Origin: an uncultured Lachnospiraceae bacterium
GTDB taxonomy: Bacteria > Bacillota > Clostridia > Lachnospirales > Lachnospiraceae
NCBI GenBank assembly: GCA_910584965.1
Contig: CAJUDZ010000031.1
Coordinates: forward strand, 1-33,486
Reading direction: 5' to 3'
Length of the DNA: 33,486 nt
The notes under the pieces were generated by a model that was given only the letters and a program-made list of their open reading frames with translations, did no database searches and was not told the DNA's origin. A program made the translations under genes and the position numbers. Of the stretch, positions 1 to 8,700 are shown piece by piece (position 1 is the stretch's first letter; every line of letters starts with the position of its first letter).

Positions 1-163
1 GTCCGGCGTGGAGATTCTCACAATCACATCGCCATATTCAATCGGAACATTCGCCTTTTCCCGTTCTTCCTGTAATGCCTTAAAATCCGTTATCTCATGG
101 GTATCCGTATCATAGGCATAGTCTAAATGGTATTCCTCTACTATAAGCGAGCAAAAAGAATGA
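1..163 (-). pseudogene. C-terminal part of ArdC-like gene cut off by prophage insertion
   Basis: On the minus strand this stretch is open in one frame and reads HSFCSLIVEEYHLDY, then a section rich in D, T and E, and ends inside the window edge at VIVRISTPD. It has no start codon or ribosome binding site of its own. When the prophage (164-31853) and one AATGA copy are removed, it continues in frame from the ArdC-like gene that ends at 31852: ...EEVDINNH followed by SFCSLIVEEYHLDY. It is therefore inferred to be the distal part of one long conjugative-element gene. The downstream end lies outside the window. The function of this part is not recognised. Confidence 0.75.
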
Positions 164-194
164 CAATTTTCCTCACTTAAAATGACAATTAATT
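156..194 (+). repeat. Left-end transposase-binding-like repeats (L1, L2)
   Basis: Two tandem copies of the core AATGACAATT lie at 159-168 and 181-190. The second is part of the 18-mer TCACTTAAAATGACAATT (173-190), which recurs at the right end (31757-31774). MuA binds several sites at each end, so these are candidate transposase sites; that role is an inference. The first copy overlaps the proposed target duplication. Confidence 0.55.
159..163. repeat. Left copy of putative 5-bp target-site duplication (AATGA)
   Basis: AATGA occurs here and at 31854-31858. Joining the host sequence with one copy gives an uninterrupted reading frame across the junction on the minus strand. Confidence 0.65.
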
Positions 195-282
195 GTATCT
201 TACAATTTATTTAGCTATTTCTTCAATTTCTGTTATTCTATCTCTATTTTTTCATCATGTTAAAGACTTATTGAATAACTTT

Positions 283-1461
283 TTACGCCTCTTTAAATTC
301 TTCTAAAGCTACAATCCTTGCTTCCAAAGCCGCATATCGCTCATCCGCATATGTTTTCGCTTCAGCCAACGCCTTTTTAGCGGATAATGTCTGCACAACA
401 ACAGCTTCTTCATTATTCACCTCAACGCTCGATTTTAAAATCACACCCTGATTCCCAAATATGAATAGCTGTCCAAACGCTTTCGTAATGCAGTTCATCG
501 TCAGTTCTGGAGCAATCTCTATTAAATCATCCAATTTTTTATCTGTAATGTTTTCCCCCTTTTTTACAATGAGCATTTCATGTGCATTTATGAAAAGCTG
601 ACATCCATTAAAATAAACACCATCTTTAAACATATAATTGATATGATTGCTTATAACAATCACATCACCCGAATTAGAATTAACCACTTTAGCAAACTCA
701 TACTCTTCACACTCTCGAAGAAATATATAATAGAGTTCGTCTTTGCATTCAAAGGCATTGATATTTTTCACATAATATCTATCGGTCTGCTTTATTTCAT
801 ATCTTATTTCCACATCAACTTCAACACCATTTATAATCTGGCATGCGCTATTATAATAATTACTGCCTTCGTAATTCAAACCTGTTATAATAATGCCACT
901 TGCATTTTTAGCTATTGAAAAGGTTTCACATTTCGTAACTTCTTGTATTTTTTCATCTGTTTCCCACTGGGTTTCCAAATTTCCAACACATATGTGCCCC
1001 TCTCCTGTTATACGTGAACCTTTATCTGCAACCACTATATATTTCCCATTTTGTGGATAAACAGCCAGATAATCTACTGCTACTCCACTATTAAACATAA
1101 TATTTTTTTTCTCATAAAAATTAAAATCCGATGTGACAAGTATCAACCCTTCCCGTGAAAAATCCGGATCCGAATATTCTTCCAGCAGATAACTTCCCAC
1201 CAGAATAAACTGGCTCCCGTCAAAATCTATGTCATGCAGCCTACAGTCTTCATATTCCAGAACCGAAACCGTCCAAACTTCTCCATCCGTCGTATAGACC
1301 ACTTTACCATCTGCTGTAATAGCTGCCAGATAATCATTTTTATAAATGGCCTTCACAAAATCGCTAAAAATCCCCGATTTCATTTGTATCCATCTGTAAT
1401 TCTCAATTTCCGTCACAATCGTGCCCTCTGTTAAAGTGTTGATATTCGTTTTCCCAAGCAT
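283..1461 (-). CDS. Putative tail-tip protein with propeller-like repeats
   Basis: A 392-residue protein encoded at the extreme end of the late operon, next to the left prophage end. Residues 40-180 contain short beta-rich units with motifs such as TADGKVVYTTDGEVW and LILVTSDFNFYEK, like the BNR/propeller-type repeats of phage tail-tip and receptor-binding proteins. The last 40 residues (KKALAEAKTYADERYAALEARIV) look like a trimerising coiled coil. AGGAGGGAATAAGG precedes the ATG. It follows a baseplate upper protein with a 2-bp gap. The DNA is visibly more AT-rich than the rest of the tail module, suggesting exchange of a host-recognition gene. The receptor-binding role is inferred from position and repeats. 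Confidence 0.6.
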   Translation of the reverse strand: MLGKTNINTLTEGTIVTEIENYRWIQMKSGIFSDFVKAIYKNDYLAAITADGKVVYTTDGEVWTVSVLEYEDCRLHDIDFDGSQFILVGSYLLEEYSDPDFSREGLILVTSDFNFYEKKNIMFNSGVAVDYLAVYPQNGKYIVVADKGSRITGEGHICVGNLETQWETDEKIQEVTKCETFSIAKNASGIIITGLNYEGSNYYNSACQIINGVEVDVEIRYEIKQTDRYYVKNINAFECKDELYYIFLRECEEYEFAKVVNSNSGDVIVISNHINYMFKDGVYFNGCQLFINAHEMLIVKKGENITDKKLDDLIEIAPELTMNCITKAFGQLFIFGNQGVILKSSVEVNNEEAVVVQTLSAKKALAEAKTYADERYAALEARIVALEEFKEA

Positions 1462-1463
1462 CC

Positions 1464-2264
1464 TTATTCCCTCCTGACCAGTATATTTGCGGTCAATTCG
1501 TCTACGATATCGGCAGAGCTGTTTAGTTCAAGATAACCGTCATGAGACACGGGCAGTATCAGTGCTGTCGATGCCATTTCATAAGAGTATTCATCAAAGT
1601 ATACATCACATAAAGAACTTTCGGTGATAAGTTTATTTTCGATACGGCATACCTTATTGACAAACCTGACAGGAACATCCCTGATAACCACTTCCCGGCT
1701 CATAATTTTTTCAGCCAGTTCCGCATACTCTTCCATCTTATTTTCTATTGTATCTAACTTCTGTTTCAGCTCCACAACATCAAATGCATTCAATGTTTCC
1801 AGAATTGTATTCTGCTCCGCCATCTGGATATTGAACTGCTCTGCTGTTTTTTCATAAGAACTCATTAACTCGGCAATCCGCTGATACTGAGCAATAATGG
1901 CAAGAAAAACATCGTCTGTCGGTTCTACTGATATATTCTCACCTGAAACAGCTCCCTCATGGATATCGGTTGTTACTAATGTAGATGTAAATACGGCTGT
2001 TTCTTTGATGCCAAAAACGCCTATGTACATACGGCCCGGCCTGGCCATCGCCGCTGCCGGTATTATACAGGCATTATCCAAGCCGAGCACCGCATACTGC
2101 ACATTATTCTTATTCTGATAAAATACAGCCGTCTTTACAAAGCCATTCCACTCTTTACTGAAAGAAAAGGTACATTTATCAATATTGGCATCGCCGCTTG
2201 CGATAATTTCCTGATTCAGCAACGTTAAAAGCTGGTTCTCCACTTGCAGTTCCAATGTCGTCAT
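1464..2264 (-). CDS. Baseplate upper protein (BppU-like)
   Basis: A 266-residue protein. The first 130 residues (TFSFSKEWNGFVKTAVF, then MYIGVFGI) fit the N-terminal BppU domain of Gram-positive siphophages, which attaches distal receptor-binding parts to the tail tip. Residues 125-190 (ELMSSYEKTAEQFNIQM, LKQKLDTIENKMEEYAEL) form a coiled coil, and a small beta-rich C-terminus follows. AAAGGGG lies at good distance from the ATG. It sits between two other tail-tip genes on the same strand. Family assignment rests on the N-terminal pattern and position. Confidence 0.7.
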   Translation of the reverse strand: MTTLELQVENQLLTLLNQEIIASGDANIDKCTFSFSKEWNGFVKTAVFYQNKNNVQYAVLGLDNACIIPAAAMARPGRMYIGVFGIKETAVFTSTLVTTDIHEGAVSGENISVEPTDDVFLAIIAQYQRIAELMSSYEKTAEQFNIQMAEQNTILETLNAFDVVELKQKLDTIENKMEEYAELAEKIMSREVVIRDVPVRFVNKVCRIENKLITESSLCDVYFDEYSYEMASTALILPVSHDGYLELNSSADIVDELTANILVRRE

Positions 2265-2281
2265 TTATTCATGCCCCTTTC

Positions 2282-3085
2282 TCATTCCACTATGCTCACC
2301 TTGGAAATACATTTTATTAACATACTGTTATTCGGATAATAATATTCAACTCCATTTATCATATAAAAACTTGTTGCTCCAGACGTTAATGCCTGGCATC
2401 CAAGATAGCAGTTATCCATTGTCAGATATCCCGAAGAATCATACGCATTGATTAAAACAAGCATGTTTGTCTGTCCGGTAACTGCCGCCGCTGAGAATTT
2501 TACCATTCCCGAATATATGATACCATCAACCAGACTGCCGTCATCTGTATGCCTGACATAAAAAGCCGACGTAGCATTTGTCGGATTCATCACTAAATAT
2601 CCGACTCGCCTGTTATCCCTGATATCCTTTCCATATCCGATTCCAAATCCATAGCTCATACTCGCAGGCGCGTTATAAGTTCCAATATGAACCCGCAGCC
2701 ATCCTTTCGGTTCGCCAATGATACTCACATAAAACTTGTAATTTCCGCCTGTATCAAAAGGCTGATTCGCCAGACTCGCAGAGGGTTGATTAAAATTAAC
2801 ATATGTACTGTCAGAAGCATAAATAACATAACCGAGGGCAAGAAGGGCCCCCTTAATAATTCCAATCCCTAACCCCTCAGACCTGTCCGGATACAAAATA
2901 AAACTATCGTCATCATAATAAGCATTCATTCCGGCATCACGCAGTACCTCTTCTATCGCGTGTCCTATTACTCTGCTTTGATTGACATAGACAGTATATT
3001 TGGTAGTGCACGCTCCAAAGGTAACTATTGCCGTCTCAGCGGTTGCCCCGCCTACATCACCTTCAAAATACTTTCTATAATACAT
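2282..3085 (-). CDS. Uncharacterised tail-tip protein
   Basis: A 267-residue protein I do not recognise. The ATG at 3085 is chosen because AGGAGG lies 7 bases upstream; an in-frame TTG at 3091 overlaps the end of the Tal gene. The sequence is rich in G, Y, S and T, with beta-type patterns (FYVSIIGEPKGWLRVHIGTY, YGFGIGYGKDIRDNRRVGYL), and lacks signal or membrane segments. Position between Tal and BppU makes it a minor tail or baseplate component, possibly carbohydrate-binding; that is inference only. Confidence 0.55.
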   Translation of the reverse strand: MYYRKYFEGDVGGATAETAIVTFGACTTKYTVYVNQSRVIGHAIEEVLRDAGMNAYYDDDSFILYPDRSEGLGIGIIKGALLALGYVIYASDSTYVNFNQPSASLANQPFDTGGNYKFYVSIIGEPKGWLRVHIGTYNAPASMSYGFGIGYGKDIRDNRRVGYLVMNPTNATSAFYVRHTDDGSLVDGIIYSGMVKFSAAAVTGQTNMLVLINAYDSSGYLTMDNCYLGCQALTSGATSFYMINGVEYYYPNNSMLIKCISKVSIVE

Positions 3086-3087
3086 TC

Positions 3088-4830
3088 TCAACCCTCCTGT
3101 ACCGTCTTTGTTATCGGTGTAAAATCGGATGTTACCGCGATAGAAACAAATCCTTTCAGTTCCATCCAGCTCGGATTTTCTTCTATAATAAGCGGACTGT
3201 ATATGCCACGTTGATTTATGTAATCAAATTCATTAACAGCCGTATCATATTCTGCGAAAACAATTTCTGCTCCGGCCCCGCTCCCATCTCCCGGCTCTCC
3301 TTTATCACCTCTGGGAATCGTAAAGTCCAGAATAATCTCTGTTTCCGTACCGGAATTTGTCACTACTGCATTGGTTCCCGGTGCTCCTGTTTTTACGGTC
3401 CCTACCCTGATAATCGGCGTTTTGCCGTCTGCTCCTTTTTCTCCGGCATCCCCTTTTGCGCCATCCGGCCCCGCTTCTCCGGGTTCCCCTTTCAAAGACT
3501 CCAACCATTCCGGCTCCGTTCCCTCAAACCCGTTTTCAACCGCGATTTCATAGGCCGAAAGTCCATTCTGACCGTCGGCCCCATCGGCTCCGTCTTTTCC
3601 GGCCGGAATCTTTTCAACATGCTGGCTGACAATGACTTCCACATCCGTTTCTTTTGTATATTCCGCAAGCAGTTCCTCCGCCTGTTCTTCCGACACATAT
3701 TTTGCATCATTCCGGAAGGCACTGATATCTTTCGGAACCTCTGCCGTTTTTATCACCTTGCTGCTATTTGCATCGCCAAATGTCCTTTTCGATGCGCCAA
3801 GATAATAAACAGAATTTTGAGGAGCATCAATGCAGATATCTGCTCTGTTAAGGAGATAACGTTCATCTATATTGTGCATCCGGCTTTTTACCGGAATATA
3901 TTCACAGATATCCAGTGCCTCAATATCCTCATCCGTCAGATTCAGGTCGATGGCACTGATTTCATAAGTTTCACTCAGCGTTATAAATGTCCCGAATAAT
4001 TTCTCTTTTGCTTTTTTCAACAGATTTTCCGGCAGCGTAACATCCGGCCATGTTGACTCCAATTCCGGGGCGTAAATAATTCCATACTCGGCCGCTTTTT
4101 CTTCATTCACCAGATATTTTTTCCCGTCATTCACGGATGATATATCAATCCGGTTTCCTTCAACTTCTGCACCGATCGGCCTGATTGCCGTATAGGTCTC
4201 TGTCGCGTCTACCGTCAGTGACATGTCCAGCATGTTTCTTGCAAATTCTATGCTCTGGGAAGATACTTTTTCATAATCGGCCAGCCAGTCAACGTAATCA
4301 CCATCTTTCTCATAACGTATGCGAAGATGACCGCCCAGAGAGGACTGAAAACACTTTTCTTTCAGTGCCTCCCATGTATTCAGCATAAATTCACTGCTCC
4401 GGACAATATAATCATTGGAATCCTTTACCGTAACAGCTCCTGTCTTAAACTGCTGCCATTCCATGACCTGTGCGTTATGATTCTCAATCAGCATTCTAAA
4501 GAGTTCTTCAGGAGAACCGGAAAAGGAAAACGGCTCCACATAAGAATCATTTAAAAAAGCCAGCTTTCCTTCGACTTCCACGCTTTTGCCATTATAAAAA
4601 TCTTTTGTGTCCGTAACCGCCCTTCCTTTAAAAATGGTTTCCCCATTCCGGATAACAGATATAACCGGATGCAGTTTTCTGACTGCATCATAATTCCTGT
4701 TTGTCTCATAAATCTTAAAAGTCAGGCAGCCGGCGGCGTTATCTTCCAGACTCAGTTTCGGATTAATCAGTTTCAGATAGGGATTGCCTGGATTATATAT
4801 CTGCCTGTCTCCACTTGCTATAAGAATCAA
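3088..4830 (-). CDS. Tail-associated protein (Tal/prophage tail endopeptidase type) with collagen-like region
   Basis: A 580-residue protein. Residues 1-370 resemble the gp27-like/Prophage_tail domain of Tal proteins, which closes the tail tube below Dit. Residues 412-510 carry Gly-X-Y collagen-like runs (GKDGADGADGQNG, GEPGEAGPDGAKGDAGEKG, GDKGEPGDG) interrupted by FEGTEPEWLESLKG, an arrangement seen in many Firmicute tail fibres. The start is TTG at 4830, overlapping the TGA of dit by 2 bases, with GGAAGGGGCGG upstream; no better start is visible. No clear peptidase motif was identified, so enzymatic activity is not claimed. Confidence 0.8.
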   Translation of the reverse strand: MILIASGDRQIYNPGNPYLKLINPKLSLEDNAAGCLTFKIYETNRNYDAVRKLHPVISVIRNGETIFKGRAVTDTKDFYNGKSVEVEGKLAFLNDSYVEPFSFSGSPEELFRMLIENHNAQVMEWQQFKTGAVTVKDSNDYIVRSSEFMLNTWEALKEKCFQSSLGGHLRIRYEKDGDYVDWLADYEKVSSQSIEFARNMLDMSLTVDATETYTAIRPIGAEVEGNRIDISSVNDGKKYLVNEEKAAEYGIIYAPELESTWPDVTLPENLLKKAKEKLFGTFITLSETYEISAIDLNLTDEDIEALDICEYIPVKSRMHNIDERYLLNRADICIDAPQNSVYYLGASKRTFGDANSSKVIKTAEVPKDISAFRNDAKYVSEEQAEELLAEYTKETDVEVIVSQHVEKIPAGKDGADGADGQNGLSAYEIAVENGFEGTEPEWLESLKGEPGEAGPDGAKGDAGEKGADGKTPIIRVGTVKTGAPGTNAVVTNSGTETEIILDFTIPRGDKGEPGDGSGAGAEIVFAEYDTAVNEFDYINQRGIYSPLIIEENPSWMELKGFVSIAVTSDFTPITKTVQEG

Positions 4831-5453
4831 ATCAACCGCCCCTTCCGGTAATCAAATCTGATAGTTCCCTTCCCCGATATCCCGATTCTGTTCAGGCCCT
4901 CATACAGTGTAATCTCCGGTATCTGATATGTACCCGTTTTCATGGTATATCTGCTGCCGCCATAAACCACCTGTACAGTTCCGTCAACAGTAATGCGGGG
5001 CATAACTGGCATCTTCGTATTTATCAGCCTGATTTCCTTCTCCGCCCCGTCTGTTTTATCAGCATGAATTGTCTCCCGCACCTCATACTTATAAGGTTTT
5101 ACCCTTGCATTCATCAGAAGTTCATATCGTCCTCCGGGCCATTCCTCCGCATTACAGGACAGTCTTCCGTCATAATAAAACTCCGGTTCACGCTCAAGGA
5201 TAATTTTCAACCGTTTGCCATGCAGGTCATTTTTCATCGCTTCTTTTTTAGAAAAATCAAACAGTGTGAACTTAAAGTCTATCATTCCGTCATTATAAAC
5301 GATGCCTCCGACTGTTTCCGTCAAATCCAGAGAAGAATCGCCGCCCGGAATATCCACATAATTTTCCTTTACCGCTGGCGGCGTTATCCTCGCATAATTC
5401 ATAATCGCGCCGTAATCTTCCGTGCGCTTATCACCAAATGCTGCTCCCCTCAT
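4827..5453 (-). CDS. Distal tail protein (Dit, siphovirus family)
   Basis: A 208-residue protein between the tape measure and Tal, exactly where Dit lies in SPP1-like phages. Typical features are the N-terminal DIPGGDSSLDLTETVGG and Y.DG.I.FKFTLF patterns and a beta-rich C-terminus (ITLYEGLNRIGISGKGTIRFDYRKGRL). Dit forms the hexameric ring that joins the tail tube to Tal and the receptor-binding apparatus. The start codon overlaps the tape-measure stop (TGATG). Its presence, with no sheath gene, points to a long non-contractile tail. Confidence 0.8.
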   Translation of the reverse strand: MRGAAFGDKRTEDYGAIMNYARITPPAVKENYVDIPGGDSSLDLTETVGGIVYNDGMIDFKFTLFDFSKKEAMKNDLHGKRLKIILEREPEFYYDGRLSCNAEEWPGGRYELLMNARVKPYKYEVRETIHADKTDGAEKEIRLINTKMPVMPRITVDGTVQVVYGGSRYTMKTGTYQIPEITLYEGLNRIGISGKGTIRFDYRKGRLI

Positions 5454-8356
5454 CAGTTCCGCCTTCCCCTGTTGTGTGCAATCCTTCCAAATTCCTCATA
5501 CAAAGGCGCTCCCAGTTCTCCGACCAGCGCGCCGGTATCCGTAACAAGCTGCATATTTGCCAGTTCCGGCAAATATTCGCGCAACAGCGTAAGGATTGCA
5601 TTCAGTAAACCATATAACTGCACATTGCTTCCATCCACCGCTTCCCGGACATAGGATTTCAACGTTTCAATCGGTGCGATTGCCTCCGCCCCCGCTTCGC
5701 CGCCTACCATAACATTACCGGAATAGGGATTGATTCCGAATGCCGTCGGGTCAGTCATAATACCGCCTTTTTCGTACCATTCAATACCGAAATGTGGTAT
5801 GGAAGGCGGATTCAGGGAGAAATTCCCGTCAATACTAAAATGCGGTAATTTAATCTCTGGAAGTTTCCATTCAAAATCAAAGAATCCTTTAATGGAATCA
5901 ATAATATTAGCTAATCTGTCCTTTACACCGTTAAAAATATCCTTTATTGTATCGGCAATCGAACGGAATTTATTTCCAGCGGCATCTCCCATCTCCTGGA
6001 ATTTTGAAACGGCCAAATCCTTTAAGCTGCTGAATGCGGTGCTGCCTTTTTCCTTTATATTATGAAATCCCTCAATGCTTTTCTGTGATAATTCGGATAC
6101 TTTTGCAGACGCATTATCCTTCATCTCACCAAATTTCTGCACAGCGCTGTTTTTTAAGGAATCAATTTTTTCAACCGCTCTTGTCTTAAATTCTTCCAGC
6201 TTCCCTACGACTTTATCTTTCATTTCCGTCGCTTCGGATATCATTTTTTCTTTGGTTTCCGTAAACTTGGACGTCCACCTTTCTTTCAGGTCACTGAACT
6301 TTTCAGCTGCTTTATCCTTCATTTCCTGAAATCCGGAAGCAACTTTGTCTCCCATTTCCCGAATTTTCTCGGAAGCATTCTCCTTCATTTCTTCCACTTT
6401 GGAAACAACAGATTCTTTCATGGAATGAAATTTTTCCGAAGCGTTCTCTTTCAGCTCCTGAAATTTTGCAGCAGCGCCTTCTTTAAACTCCGTTATCTTT
6501 GCAACTGCATTGTCTTTTAATTCCGTCACCTTCGTGACAACATTTTCTTTCATTTCCTGTATTTTGTTTGTCACGTTTTCTTTCAGCTCATGAAATTTTT
6601 CGGAAACATTATCTTTAAAGTTCCGAAAACCTTCTTTTAAATTACCCAGGAATCCGTCTATAAAGTTCCGGAATGCCTCGCAGTTATCATAAAGCAGCTT
6701 AAAACCGCCTACAAAGGGATTCACAATCAGAAGCAGAAGCCCCTGCCAGTTATTGGCAATAAAATCAACCACTTTCTGGAAAAATCCTATAATACCATCA
6801 ATGGCGTTCCCAATGACATCTTTAATGGCCCCCCATGTCTGGGAAGCCCATGCCTTGATTTCATCCCAGTTTTTATACAGTGCAACACCGATTGCAATCA
6901 GCGCCGTTATAACGCCTATGACAATCCATATCGGTGCCGGAACTGCCGCAAGCGCCGGAAGCAGGGAAGTGCCTATCTTTCCCACCAACGAACCGATTCC
7001 CATAATGATTTTACCGCCGCCCGAAATGACCGCGCCGATCGCTGGCGACAGTTTTCCAATCACACCGATTATGCCGGCTATTCCGGAAACAATCTTTCCC
7101 GCCCCGCTGATAACCTTGCCACCGACTATCAAAACAGGTCCTAAAGCCGCCGCAATTCCTGCAGCTGTCAAAATCATTCTCTGTGTATTCTCATCCAGTC
7201 CGGCAATCCAATCGCACAGCTTCTGGAGCCATTCAACTCCCTGTTTCAGGTAAGGCATAATCAGCGTGACAAACTGAATGGCCAGCGCTTCCAGTTGTGA
7301 TTTCAGAATCGTTATCTGTCCGTTCAGGTTATTATTCATTGTATCTGCCATGCTTTTGGCCGAGCCGCCACAGTTTTTAATTGCAGTATTGAGTTTTTCA
7401 ATATCCGAAGGCGCCGCGTTCATAATGGCAAGGAATCCGCTCATAGCTTCTCTTCCGACAACCATTTCCGCATTAGAAGCCCTCTCAGATTCTGACATCA
7501 TGGAAAATGCCACACGGCAGTCTCCCAGTATTTCTCCCAGACTGCGCATACTTCCGTCCGCATTGGTAGTCTGTATTGTCATTTCCCCAAACTGCGCTCC
7601 GGCAAATTTGACTTCTCCCTGTAAATTGGAAAGAATACTCCGCAGGGAAGTTCCGGCCTGGGATGATTTAATACCGGCATTGGCCATCAGACCGATAGCC
7701 TCCGCCGTGTCTTCGGCACTATACCCCAAAGCACCAGCTACGGGTGCAACATATTTAAATGTTTCCCCCATCATACTGACATTGGTATTGGCATTACTGG
7801 AAGCCGTCGCAAGGATATCAGCAAAATGCCCGCTGTCAGAGGCTTTCAGGCCAAATGCAGTAAGTGCGTCTGTCACGATATCGGAAGTCGTTCCCAGATT
7901 TTCTCCCGATGCCGCCGCAAGGTTCATGATGCCCTCCAGACCGTCCAGCATATCCGATGTTTTCCAGCCAGCCATCGCCATATATTTTAGAGCCTCTGCT
8001 GATTCGGATGCGGAAAACTTCGTTGTTTTCCCCATCTCCTTCGCTTTTTCTTCCAGTGCCTTCAAATCTTCCCCTGTCGCACCGGAAATAGCAGCCACTT
8101 CCGACATGGACGATTCAAAATCCGCTGTCGCTGAAATAGCAGTCTTTCCGATTAATGCAAGCGGCGTCGTAACACCAAGCGTCAGTTTTGTCCCGACGCC
8201 CGCAATTTTGTTTCCGGCATTCTGGATATTGTTTCCAAATGTCTCCATTTTGCTCTGAACGCTCTGAGCCTTTTCACCTATGGAATCCAGCATCTGTATG
8301 GAATTCCCATCATCTATTGCAATTTTTCCTAATAATGTAAACAATTCCATATCCAT
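5453..8356 (-). CDS. Tail tape measure protein with 11-residue repeat stalk
   Basis: A 967-residue protein. Residues 75-400 match the phage tail tape-measure core (PhageMin_Tail type: LANAGIKSSQAGTSLRSIL-like region, NLNGQITILKSQLEAL). Residues 400-550 contain long hydrophobic stretches (Gly/Ile/Val rich), and residues 576-800 consist of about 20 units of 11 residues of the form KFxELKENAxE. The C-terminus carries the conserved GNVMVGGEAGAEAIAPI motif. It sets tail length and is ejected with the DNA. ATG codons lie at 8356 and 8350, the latter better spaced from GGTGG. It follows the frameshifted chaperone pair and precedes dit. Confidence 0.93.
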   Translation of the reverse strand: MDMELFTLLGKIAIDDGNSIQMLDSIGEKAQSVQSKMETFGNNIQNAGNKIAGVGTKLTLGVTTPLALIGKTAISATADFESSMSEVAAISGATGEDLKALEEKAKEMGKTTKFSASESAEALKYMAMAGWKTSDMLDGLEGIMNLAAASGENLGTTSDIVTDALTAFGLKASDSGHFADILATASSNANTNVSMMGETFKYVAPVAGALGYSAEDTAEAIGLMANAGIKSSQAGTSLRSILSNLQGEVKFAGAQFGEMTIQTTNADGSMRSLGEILGDCRVAFSMMSESERASNAEMVVGREAMSGFLAIMNAAPSDIEKLNTAIKNCGGSAKSMADTMNNNLNGQITILKSQLEALAIQFVTLIMPYLKQGVEWLQKLCDWIAGLDENTQRMILTAAGIAAALGPVLIVGGKVISGAGKIVSGIAGIIGVIGKLSPAIGAVISGGGKIIMGIGSLVGKIGTSLLPALAAVPAPIWIVIGVITALIAIGVALYKNWDEIKAWASQTWGAIKDVIGNAIDGIIGFFQKVVDFIANNWQGLLLLIVNPFVGGFKLLYDNCEAFRNFIDGFLGNLKEGFRNFKDNVSEKFHELKENVTNKIQEMKENVVTKVTELKDNAVAKITEFKEGAAAKFQELKENASEKFHSMKESVVSKVEEMKENASEKIREMGDKVASGFQEMKDKAAEKFSDLKERWTSKFTETKEKMISEATEMKDKVVGKLEEFKTRAVEKIDSLKNSAVQKFGEMKDNASAKVSELSQKSIEGFHNIKEKGSTAFSSLKDLAVSKFQEMGDAAGNKFRSIADTIKDIFNGVKDRLANIIDSIKGFFDFEWKLPEIKLPHFSIDGNFSLNPPSIPHFGIEWYEKGGIMTDPTAFGINPYSGNVMVGGEAGAEAIAPIETLKSYVREAVDGSNVQLYGLLNAILTLLREYLPELANMQLVTDTGALVGELGAPLYEEFGRIAHNRGRRN

Positions 8357-8365
8357 CCACCATCA

Positions 8366-8686
8366 TCAATCCGGCACAAAACTGCCTAAAATATCCTGTG
8401 ACTTCCTGATGGCCGTACTGACATCTTTGCTTGTCACTGGATTATCACCGAAATCATCCCCGGCATTGCTGTGCAAATCCGCTTTCCAGTCTGTAAAACT
8501 TTTTTCAGACAGACTGCGGATATACAGACTCCATAATCTGTCGTCATTTTCCTTTTCCACTTTTTCCTTTTCGCGTTCAATAAACATCTCATATAGCTCG
8601 GACACAAATTCTCCAAATCTCCCCTGTTCTATGTACAGGCTCATGAACTCAAAAGGACTTGCGTATCTTGAATACAACAAGTCCAT
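8366..8686 (-). CDS. Tail assembly chaperone, frameshift extension (T part of G/GT)
   Basis: A 106-residue frame beginning MDLLYSRYASPFEF, with no convincing ribosome binding site. It lies in the -1 frame relative to the upstream gene (8701-9147), and the frame is open back to the slippery site at 8728-8734. This is the classical G/GT organisation upstream of the tape measure: a -1 shift would yield a fusion of about 260 residues that binds the tape-measure protein during tail assembly. It is probably made mainly as this fusion. Confidence 0.75.
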   Translation of the reverse strand: MDLLYSRYASPFEFMSLYIEQGRFGEFVSELYEMFIEREKEKVEKENDDRLWSLYIRSLSEKSFTDWKADLHSNAGDDFGDNPVTSKDVSTAIRKSQDILGSFVPD

Positions 8687-8700
8687 AAACCGAAATTCTC

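Noticed and set aside
1464..3085. Invertible tail-fibre segment like the Mu G loop
   Set aside because: No invertase gene and no pair of inverted recombination sites around the tail-tip genes were found by eye.
3028..8258. Long plus-strand frames opposite the tail genes (for example 3028-3999 and 7278-8258)
   Set aside because: They mirror strongly supported minus-strand genes, lack ribosome binding sites and have cysteine/proline/serine-rich antisense composition.
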